A stretch of DNA of 8,989 bases from an uncultured Eubacteriales bacterium (GTDB taxonomy: Bacteria; Bacillota; Clostridia; Oscillospirales; CAG-272), in the NCBI GenBank assembly GCA_900548735.1, contig URMC01000072.1, positions 1 to 8,989 of the forward strand, written 5' to 3'. Numbering within the stretch: position 1 is the first letter of the stretch; every line of letters begins with the position of its first letter. The notes beneath the pieces were generated by a model that saw nothing but the letters and a program-made list of their open reading frames with translations, made no database searches and was not told the DNA's origin. Shown piece after piece: positions 4,321 to 8,989 of the stretch. Position numbers and translations under genes: made by a program.

Positions 4321-5294
4321 TATTTCTTCCCCCAGTCGTGTTTGTCTTTCAGCGCCGCATACATGGAAAGGAAACTGTCATGCCGGCTTTTGGCAATCTT
4401 TCCTTCCCTTACGGCGGCAAGCACGGCGCAGCCCTCTTCTTTGGTATGGGTGCATTTGGTGTAGCGGCAGGCGCCGAGATACGGCGCAAACTCCCGCATG
4501 GTGCCCGGCAGATCTTTGGCGGTGAAGAAATCAAACCGCACGAAATCCAGCATACTGAACCCCGGTGTGTCGGCAAGAAAGCCGCCCCCGGCGGGGTAGA
4601 GCTCCACGCGCCGCGTGGTGTGTCTGCCGCGCGCAATCTTGCGGCTGACCTCCCCCGTTTCGGGCTGAAACTCCGGGAAAAGAGCGTGCAACAGGGTGGA
4701 TTTTCCGACCCCGGAGGCGCCGGCAAACGCGGCGGTTTTGCCCGGCAGCTCCCGCAGGATGAATTCCCGCAGTGCCGCCACGCCATCCCCGTTTCTGGCA
4801 CAGAGGCAGAACACCGAAAAGCCCGCACACGTGTAGAGTTTTGCAAGGTTTTCCGCTACGTCGGGGGCGAGATCCGCCTTGCCGATGACGAGCACCGGTT
4901 CAATCTTGTTGAACTCCGCAATGGAGATCAGCTTGTCTACGGTTTCGGTCATCGGGGCGGGGTCAGCCGCCGCCACGGTGAGAAACAGCAGGTCAAGGTT
5001 TGCCATCTGCGGGCGGATCAGCGCATTTTTGCGGGGCAGAATTCCCGCGATGACCGCGCCGCCGCCGTCCTTGTTTTTTGCCGTATCCTCGGATACGGTG
5101 TGAGAAACGGCAGTATCGTCGTACTGCACGCGCACGCGGTCACCGACAAGGGGTTGAGTGCCCTCATGGCGAAAGTTGCCTTTGGCGCGGGCTTCGATAC
5201 GCCCGCCGGAGGCGGGCGTATTGCCCTGATCCAAAAGCACCTCATACAACCCGCCGAGACCTTTGATCAGCCTTCCGGTTTCCTCGTACTTCAT
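4320..5294 (-). CDS. rsgA: Ribosome small-subunit-dependent GTPase A
   Basis: A 324-residue circularly permuted GTPase (YloQ/CpgA/EngC) that acts in late 30S subunit maturation. An OB-fold domain (about residues 1-90) is followed by G4, then the G1 P-loop GASGVGKS (192-199), the switch ARGRHTTR (221-228), G3 DTPG (242-245), and a zinc-binding segment with Cys276, Cys281, His283 and Cys289. The start at 5294 has an AAAGGAA ribosome binding site 7 nt upstream. A longer upstream frame exists but overlaps the 57-aa gene and encodes an unlikely Cys/Trp/Phe-rich stretch. Oddity: G4 reads IGKAD (137-141), with Gly in place of the usual Asn of NKxD. B. subtilis CpgA, as I recall, also deviates there (TKxD), so function is probably kept. 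thiN follows with a 1-nt overlap. Confidence 0.95.
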   Translation of the reverse strand: MKYEETGRLIKGLGGLYEVLLDQGNTPASGGRIEARAKGNFRHEGTQPLVGDRVRVQYDDTAVSHTVSEDTAKNKDGGGAVIAGILPRKNALIRPQMANLDLLFLTVAAADPAPMTETVDKLISIAEFNKIEPVLVIGKADLAPDVAENLAKLYTCAGFSVFCLCARNGDGVAALREFILRELPGKTAAFAGASGVGKSTLLHALFPEFQPETGEVSRKIARGRHTTRRVELYPAGGGFLADTPGFSMLDFVRFDFFTAKDLPGTMREFAPYLGACRYTKCTHTKEEGCAVLAAVREGKIAKSRHDSFLSMYAALKDKHDWGKK

Positions 5295-5310
5295 GTTGTT
5301 CCTTTCCGAA

Positions 5311-5484
5311 TCAAAATAAAAATGTGAGTATACTGTTCCAGAGTCCCAATGCCCACAGCACCAGCGAAAGGGCAATGAGAAAAAACAAAAACACCAGCAC
5401 ATTGGCAACAAACAGCCGTTGCACGGCGCTTTTTTTTACTTTGGTCTGCCCTGCGGCGGGCGATTTTCCGGCAGTGTTTTTCAC
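5311..5484 (-). CDS. 57-aa single-span membrane protein, unknown function
   Basis: A small GTG-started gene between rlmN and rsgA. The start is supported by AAAGGAG ending 7 nt upstream. The 57-residue product has a basic N-terminus (MKNTAGKSP, then KVKKS at 15-19) and one hydrophobic helix (about residues 24-47, LFVANVLVFLFFLIALSL and following), ending WNSILTFLF. Its stop is 16 nt before the rsgA ATG, and the rsgA ribosome binding site falls in that gap, so the fit to the operon is tight. An intact frame through an 8-A run supports it being real. I do not recognise a family. It occupies the place where the PP2C phosphatase and PASTA kinase genes usually lie. It could be a small inner-membrane protein or a membrane-span remnant; nothing in the sequence decides this. 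Confidence 0.65.
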   Translation of the reverse strand: MKNTAGKSPAAGQTKVKKSAVQRLFVANVLVFLFFLIALSLVLWALGLWNSILTFLF

Positions 5485-5509
5485 GGCAAAGCTCCTTTTC
5501 CTTTTGCCG
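5484..5509 (-). promoter_or_regulatory. Hairpin presenting the ribosome binding site of the 57-aa ORF
   Basis: CGGCAAA and TTTGCCG (5509-5503 and 5490-5484) form a perfect 7-bp stem. Its 12-nt loop AGGAAAAGGAGC contains the Shine-Dalgarno sequence, and the last stem base is the first base of the GTG start codon. Folding would partly occlude initiation. The remaining spacer back to the rlmN stop (5510-5560) holds no clear promoter or terminator. Confidence 0.45.
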
Positions 5510-5560
5510 TTATTTTACCCCGTTTGGGGGCTTTTTTTGCAAAACGCGCCGAAAATGCGC

Positions 5561-6676
5561 TCATCTGTCGGGCGATACCTGTTCTTCGCTTTTTTCGCTT
5601 TCCTTTGCCGCGGCGCGGCGCAGTTGCCCGCAGGAGGCATTGATGTCCGAGCCCAGTTTGCGGCGCACGGTGGCGCGGATGCCGTTTTGTTCCAGCACGG
5701 CGGCAAACGCGGCAACCGCTTTTGCCCCCGCGCGGTGAAAACCGGTTTCCTCAACTTCATTGACCGGAATGAGATTGACGTGGATGGGCATGGTTTCGCT
5801 TCTCGTGCGCAAAGACCGGTTGAGAAGCAGTGCCAGTTTTTTTGCGGCTTCCGTGCTGTCGTTTTTGCCGGCAATCAGGGTGTATTCAAAGGAGATGCGT
5901 CGCCCGGTTTTTTCAAAATAGCGGCGGCAGGCGGCAAGCAGGGTTTCCACATTCCAGCGCTTATTGACCGGCATGATGGCGCTTCTCGTTTCGTCATCCG
6001 CGGCGTGCAGTGAAATGGAGAGCGTGATGGGCAGACACAATTCCGCAAGGCAGTCGATTTTGTCCACCAAGCCGCAGGTGGAAAGCGAAATGTGGCGGTA
6101 ACCGATGTTCAGCCCCTGTGGGTGATTGACCAGCCGCAGGAATTTTACCACGTTGTCAAAGTTATCCAGCGGCTCACCGATTCCCATCATCACAATGCCG
6201 CCGATGGTTTCGCCGGAGTCCTTGGCGGCGGCGATAACCTGACCCAAAAGCTCGCCCGCGGTCAGGTTGCGCACCTTGCCCCCGATGGTGGAGGCGCAGA
6301 AGCGGCAACCCATCGCGCACCCCACCTGGCTGGAAATGCAGATGGTGGTGCCGTGCTCATAGTGCATCAGCACGCTTTCCACGCAGTTGCCGTCCGCCAG
6401 GCGAAAAAGGTATTTGATGGTGCCGTCAATGGCGGAAACCAATTTTCTTTCCACCTGCGGGAGAAAATAGGTGGCAGACGTGTTGAGTTTGGCGCGGGTT
6501 GCCTTGCCGATATCGGTCATTTCCTCCGGGGATTTGCCCAGCGCCAGCTGGCGGAAAATCTGCCCCGCGCGATAGCGCGGCTCGCCAAGGGAGAGCATCA
6601 GTTCTTCCAGTTCCTCCGGCAGGAGCGAGAGCAGTTCTTTTTTTGTATCCTGCTTGTCCGTATGTATCTGATTCAT
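5561..6676 (-). CDS. rlmN: Dual-specificity RNA methyltransferase RlmN
   Basis: A 371-residue radical-SAM enzyme that makes 2-methyladenosine at A2503 of 23S rRNA and A37 of certain tRNAs. The 4Fe-4S cluster cysteines are Cys120, Cys124 and Cys127 (CAMGCRFC). Cys349 in NASCGQLR matches the methyl-carrying Cys355 of the E. coli enzyme, and Cys113, seven residues before the cluster as in E. coli, matches Cys118. Other family motifs are MMGIGEPLDNFDNV (163-176), SLSTCGLV (197-204), SLHAADDETR (222-231) and NLIPVNEVEE (301-310). I chose the ATG at 6676 because it lies 4 nt after the rsmB stop and has an AAAGG site at proper distance. The alternative ATG at 6727 would overlap rsmB by about 47 nt. 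The gap to the next ORF is 76 nt, wider than elsewhere in the operon. Confidence 0.96.
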   Translation of the reverse strand: MNQIHTDKQDTKKELLSLLPEELEELMLSLGEPRYRAGQIFRQLALGKSPEEMTDIGKATRAKLNTSATYFLPQVERKLVSAIDGTIKYLFRLADGNCVESVLMHYEHGTTICISSQVGCAMGCRFCASTIGGKVRNLTAGELLGQVIAAAKDSGETIGGIVMMGIGEPLDNFDNVVKFLRLVNHPQGLNIGYRHISLSTCGLVDKIDCLAELCLPITLSISLHAADDETRSAIMPVNKRWNVETLLAACRRYFEKTGRRISFEYTLIAGKNDSTEAAKKLALLLNRSLRTRSETMPIHVNLIPVNEVEETGFHRAGAKAVAAFAAVLEQNGIRATVRRKLGSDINASCGQLRRAAAKESEKSEEQVSPDR

Positions 6677-6680
6677 GGTT

Positions 6681-7973
6681 TCAGCCTTTCCGGGTGAATT
6701 TTGCCACAAAGAAACCGTCCGTGCCATCGTGGTCGGGCGTCAGGGTGAGAAAACCGCCGGCGGTGATGCCGCCCACCGCAAAGGGGGTGAGGGTAAAATC
6801 CGGGTGGGTTTTCAAAAAAGCCCTTACCTGTTCTTCGTTTTCGGCGGGCAGGAGCGTACAGGTGGAATAAACCAGCACCCCTCCGGGGCGCACCAGCCCC
6901 GCGCCCGCGGCGAGAATTTCCCGTTGGGTGGGGAGAAGCCCTGCGGTGTCCGCCGGGTTTTTATAGCGTAAATCCGGCTTTTTGGCAATCACGCCGAAGC
7001 CGGAGCAGGGGACGTCACACAGCACGCGGTCAAAGGTGCCGAGCGCTTCTGCCGTGGCGCGCCGGGCATCGCCCGCTTCTGCCGTGATGCAGGAAAGCCC
7101 CAGCGCCGCGGCGCCGCGGCGGATGAGGGAAATTTTGTTTTCGTGCAGGTCAAAACTGAATACGTCCCCGGTGTTTTGCATATCCGCCGCAATCCCGAAC
7201 GATTTGGAGCCGGGCGCGGCGCAAAGATCCGCCACGCGCATCCCGGGGTGTGCGTCCACTGCCGCAACCGCGATCTGGGACGCCTCGTCCTGCACAAAGC
7301 AAAATCCTGCTTCCAACAAAGGGGAAAGCGGCGTGTTCGGGGGCAATATGACCCCGGACGGTGCGTGTTTTGCGGGAGTGGCGCCGGGCACCTTTGTCAG
7401 AAACTCCGCGACCGAAAGGCGCGTGGTATTGACCCGCACGGTAATCGGGGGCGGCACGGCAAAGGCGGCAAGCAGGCGCTCGGTGCGTTCCTTTCCGTAA
7501 ACCCCGCAAAGTGTTTCGGCAAGAGCAGGGGAGACGGAATAACGCACGGAAAGATAGGTAAAGAAGTCGTTTGAATCAGGGGACGGCAAGGGCTTGCCGT
7601 CCCGGCAGAACTGCCGCAAGAGGGCATTGACAAAGCCCTTGGAGCGCCGCGGCGCCGATTCCACCGCTTCGTTGATGGCGGCATGGTCGGGGATGCGGTC
7701 AAAATACAGCAGTTGCGCCAGCGCAAGGCGCAGAATCTGCCGCACGCCGCGCTCAATCGCCGAGGGCGGGAGGGTGGCGCGTGCGTCGATGATTGCGTCC
7801 AGCGTGATGCGGTGCTCCAGGACGCTGTAAAACAGCGCGGTGGCAAGGCGTGCATCCGCCGGGGAAAGATCGGATCTTGACAGGGCGGTATCCAGCGCGA
7901 GGTTGGAATATTGCCCCGCCGCCTCGGTGCGGTTCAGGCACGCACGCGCGACTTCCCGCGCGTTTGCCGCCAT
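6681..7973 (-). CDS. rsmB: 16S rRNA (cytosine-967-C5) methyltransferase
   Basis: A 430-residue SAM-dependent RNA m5C methyltransferase (Sun/Fmu/RsmB). An N-terminal NusB-like helical domain (about residues 1-130) contains FVNALLRQF (114-122). The catalytic domain shows CFVQDEASQ (225-233), the SAM motif DLCAAPGSKSFG (249-260), motif IV DVPCSGFG (320-327, Cys323) and motif VI YSTCTLLPAENEEQV (369-383, catalytic nucleophile Cys372). APGSKS replaces the more usual APGGKT. The ATG at 7973 overlaps the metallopeptidase stop as TGATG and has no obvious Shine-Dalgarno sequence, so translational coupling is likely. A frame open to 8135 would lie almost wholly inside the upstream gene and encodes an Arg/Cys-rich stretch unlike any RsmB N-terminus. 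Confidence 0.95.
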   Translation of the reverse strand: MAANAREVARACLNRTEAAGQYSNLALDTALSRSDLSPADARLATALFYSVLEHRITLDAIIDARATLPPSAIERGVRQILRLALAQLLYFDRIPDHAAINEAVESAPRRSKGFVNALLRQFCRDGKPLPSPDSNDFFTYLSVRYSVSPALAETLCGVYGKERTERLLAAFAVPPPITVRVNTTRLSVAEFLTKVPGATPAKHAPSGVILPPNTPLSPLLEAGFCFVQDEASQIAVAAVDAHPGMRVADLCAAPGSKSFGIAADMQNTGDVFSFDLHENKISLIRRGAAALGLSCITAEAGDARRATAEALGTFDRVLCDVPCSGFGVIAKKPDLRYKNPADTAGLLPTQREILAAGAGLVRPGGVLVYSTCTLLPAENEEQVRAFLKTHPDFTLTPFAVGGITAGGFLTLTPDHDGTDGFFVAKFTRKG

Positions 7974-8692
7974 CAGCGGCGGCGGGAGCGGCCTGCCCCC
8001 GCAATGACCAGAAGCCGCAAAAGGCTGAGCAGCCCCACGGCAAGTGCCGCCACATAGGTCAGCGCCGCGGCGGTGAGCACACTGCGCGCCCCGCGCAGTT
8101 CCTCTTTTGACATGGTGCCGGAGCCGGAAAGACAACGCATGGCGCGCCGGCTGGCGTTAAACTCCACCGGCAGGGTGATCAGCTGGAAAAACACGGTCAG
8201 CGAAAAGAGGGCAATGCCCGCAAACATCAGGTAATCCCCCACGTAAGCAAGAGAGGAGAAAATCAGCCCGATGATAAAGATCGGCATGGCAAGCGTAGAG
8301 CCGATATTGCACATCGGCACGATGGCAATGCGGAAACGCAGCGGCACGTAGCCTTTGGCATCCTGCAAGGCGTGCCCGGCTTCGTGTGCGGCAACGCCGA
8401 CCGCCGCCACGTTGTTGCCGTGGTAAACCGCCTCGGAGAGCGACAGCGTTTTGGAGCGGGGGTCATAGTGGTCGGTCAGCTCACCGGGGATGACCTGCAC
8501 CGGGATATGGGAAAGCCCGTTGCTGTCGAGAATCCGGCGCGCAACCGAGGCGCCGGTCATGCCGTTATAAAGGGGCATGGAAGCGCCCTTGCGGTACGCG
8601 GTTTTGACGCGGATCTGCGCCCAAAGGGTAAAGAGAATACCGGGGATGACGATTAAGATCGTCCAATCCCCCCAAAACAGACCGAAAAACAT
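7973..8692 (-). CDS. YugP-like membrane zinc metallopeptidase
   Basis: A 239-residue integral membrane protein of the zinc metallopeptidase family Zn_peptidase_2 (B. subtilis YugP type). The zinc-binding HExxH is HEAGH at residues 103-107, and PVEFNASRRA (175-184) holds the likely third ligand Glu177. Hydrophobic segments lie at about 8-25, 122-147, 155-175 and 205-230. Family members typically have a short first span, a domain with HExxH and further spans, and the length fits. The substrate is not known. In Clostridia this gene commonly precedes rsmB in the fmt-rsmB-rlmN cluster, as here. The ATG at 8692 is the only standard start after an in-frame TGA, but its Shine-Dalgarno sequence is 38 nt upstream, beyond a hairpin. 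The stop overlaps the rsmB start. Confidence 0.92.
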   Translation of the reverse strand: MFFGLFWGDWTILIVIPGILFTLWAQIRVKTAYRKGASMPLYNGMTGASVARRILDSNGLSHIPVQVIPGELTDHYDPRSKTLSLSEAVYHGNNVAAVGVAAHEAGHALQDAKGYVPLRFRIAIVPMCNIGSTLAMPIFIIGLIFSSLAYVGDYLMFAGIALFSLTVFFQLITLPVEFNASRRAMRCLSGSGTMSKEELRGARSVLTAAALTYVAALAVGLLSLLRLLVIAGAGRSRRR

Positions 8693-8702
8693 AAGCTTTT
8701 TT

Positions 8703-8738
8703 GGGAAAACCGAATCCGGGTTTTCCCGAACCTCCTTT
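8703..8738 (-). promoter_or_regulatory. Shine-Dalgarno separated from its ATG by a hairpin
   Basis: AAAGGAGG lies at 8738-8731, but the metallopeptidase ATG is 38 nt further on (8692-8690). Between them GGGAAAACC (8727-8719) and GGTTTTCCC (8711-8703) form a perfect 9-bp stem with a 7-nt loop. If the hairpin forms, the unpaired distance falls to 13 nt. It falls to about 7 nt if two T-A pairs past a C-A mismatch extend the stem. No other start codon lies at a suitable distance from the site. Confidence 0.65.
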
Positions 8739-8746
8739 CAGAGATA

Positions 8747-8774
8747 ATTATGGCAGAGCCGAAAACCGTGAACA
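8747..8774 (-). promoter_or_regulatory. Candidate promoter of the peptidase-rsmB-rlmN operon
   Basis: On the minus strand CATAAT (8752-8747) matches five of six -10 consensus bases. A poor -35, TGTTCA (8774-8769), lies 16 nt upstream. Transcription would start near 8740, just before the AAAGGAGG site. No coding sequence lies upstream within the window, so a promoter is expected about here, but the match is weak. Confidence 0.25.
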
Positions 8775-8857
8775 TACACCCCCCGACATCCCGGCGACGG
8801 TTGCCGGAAAGTTTTTGAAGGGGTCCAAAGGAAACTTTTTGAAAAAAGTTTTCTCTG
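8773..8857 (+). repeat. Partial copy of the dispersed repeat family, opposite orientation
   Basis: This plus-strand copy reads CATACACCCCCCGACATCCC, then CCGGCGACGGTTG, GGAAAGTTTTTGAAGGGGTC and CAAAG, and ends in the hairpin AAACTTTTT/AAAAAGTTT (8832-8851). The segments occur in the same order as in copies A and B (3457-3697), with a less GC-rich hairpin. The first part of the family consensus, as seen at 143-195, is not present. It lies upstream of the operon's first gene. Confidence 0.6.
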
Positions 8858-8860
8858 GAA

Positions 8861-8989
8861 AGGGGGGTCGCCCCCCGCGGGGGGGGCCAAGGGCGCCCCC
8901 CCCATGGGGGCGGCGCCGTTTTAAAAAAGCGGGCGCAAACATTTTAAAGGCGGGGGGCGGGGGTTTGTGGGGGTATCGCCGCCGGGGTT
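8861..8989. other. GC-run-rich, non-coding window edge
   Basis: This stretch is dominated by runs of G and C with one A/T patch near 8920-8950. The run GGGGGGTCGCCCCCCGCGG is palindrome-like. I see no gene, RNA or recognisable site. As at the other end, homopolymer runs beginning just past a repeat copy suggest that assembly failed within repeats. Confidence 0.5.

Noticed and set aside
4311..5327. A 338-codon open frame on the plus strand opposite rsgA
   Set aside because: It is a shadow of rsgA, which has all GTPase motifs in frame on the minus strand; the plus-strand translation shows no recognisable domain.
5295..5411. N-terminal extension of RsgA by 39 residues
   Set aside because: The extension is Cys/Trp/Phe-rich, unlike RsgA N-termini, and overlaps the 57-aa ORF in another frame; the internal ATG has a good ribosome binding site.
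5515..5538. Plus-strand terminator (CCCC-GTTT-GGGG then GCTTTTTTT)
   Set aside because: The stem is only 4 bp and no plus-strand gene ends there; on the minus strand it has no following T tract, so it is unlikely to stop the operon.
6677..6727. 17-residue upstream extension of RlmN
   Set aside because: It would overlap the conserved end of rsmB; the ATG at 6676 has better spacing to an AAAGG site and a 4-nt intergenic gap.
7974..8135. 54-residue upstream extension of RsmB
   Set aside because: It lies inside the metallopeptidase gene in another frame and is Arg/Cys/Gly-rich; the TGATG junction gives a normal RsmB length.

Overview
The window is chromosomal DNA, probably from an uncultured gut-type Clostridia bacterium (Oscillospiraceae/Ruminococcaceae-like). 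This rests on GC-rich coding DNA with clean TTGACT/TTGCAA-17-TATAAT promoters, AAAGGAGG-type ribosome binding sites, a Firmicutes-type rsmB-rlmN-rsgA-thiN gene order, and intergenic DNA full of palindromic repeats of the kind I recall from that group. The taxonomy is inference. Both ends (about 1-103 and 8861-8989) are homopolymer-rich, non-coding and probably poorly assembled.

Layout: (i) 143-2516, minus strand: a two-gene unit, YitT/DUF2179 membrane protein then MATE-family exporter. It is read from a strong promoter at 2596-2624 through a leader with two hairpins, and ends in an intrinsic terminator that overlaps the MATE stop codon. (ii) 2695-2981, plus strand: a divergent strong promoter driving tRNA-Ala(CGC) and then tRNA-Arg(CCG). 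Each tRNA is followed by a hairpin whose stem begins inside its CCA end. (iii) 2982-3678: about 700 bp without a gene, holding several GC-rich hairpins, a cloverleaf-like MITE-type element and two abutting copies of a 110-130 bp repeat. Further partial copies of that repeat lie near both window ends. (iv) 3679-8692, minus strand: a tightly packed operon read as YugP-like membrane zinc metallopeptidase, rsmB, rlmN, a 57-residue single-span membrane protein with a GTG start, rsgA, thiN. Junctions are TGATG (peptidase/rsmB), a 4-nt gap (rsmB/rlmN), a 16-nt gap (57-aa ORF/rsgA) and TAATG (rsgA/thiN).

The operon joins rRNA methylation (RsmB on 16S C967, RlmN on 23S A2503 and tRNA A37), 30S maturation (RsgA) and thiamine cofactor synthesis (ThiN). 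It follows the conserved Firmicutes order, but the PP2C phosphatase/PASTA kinase pair (prpC/stp-prkC) usually found between rlmN and rsgA is absent, as is rpe between rsgA and thiN. The small membrane ORF stands where the kinase pair would be.

I see no mobile-element genes, no CRISPR array, and no clear undescribed defence or biosynthetic system. The most interesting signals are the repeat family (one copy supplies the end of thiN), the missing kinase pair with its replacement ORF, and a ribosome binding site separated from its start codon by a 9-bp hairpin.
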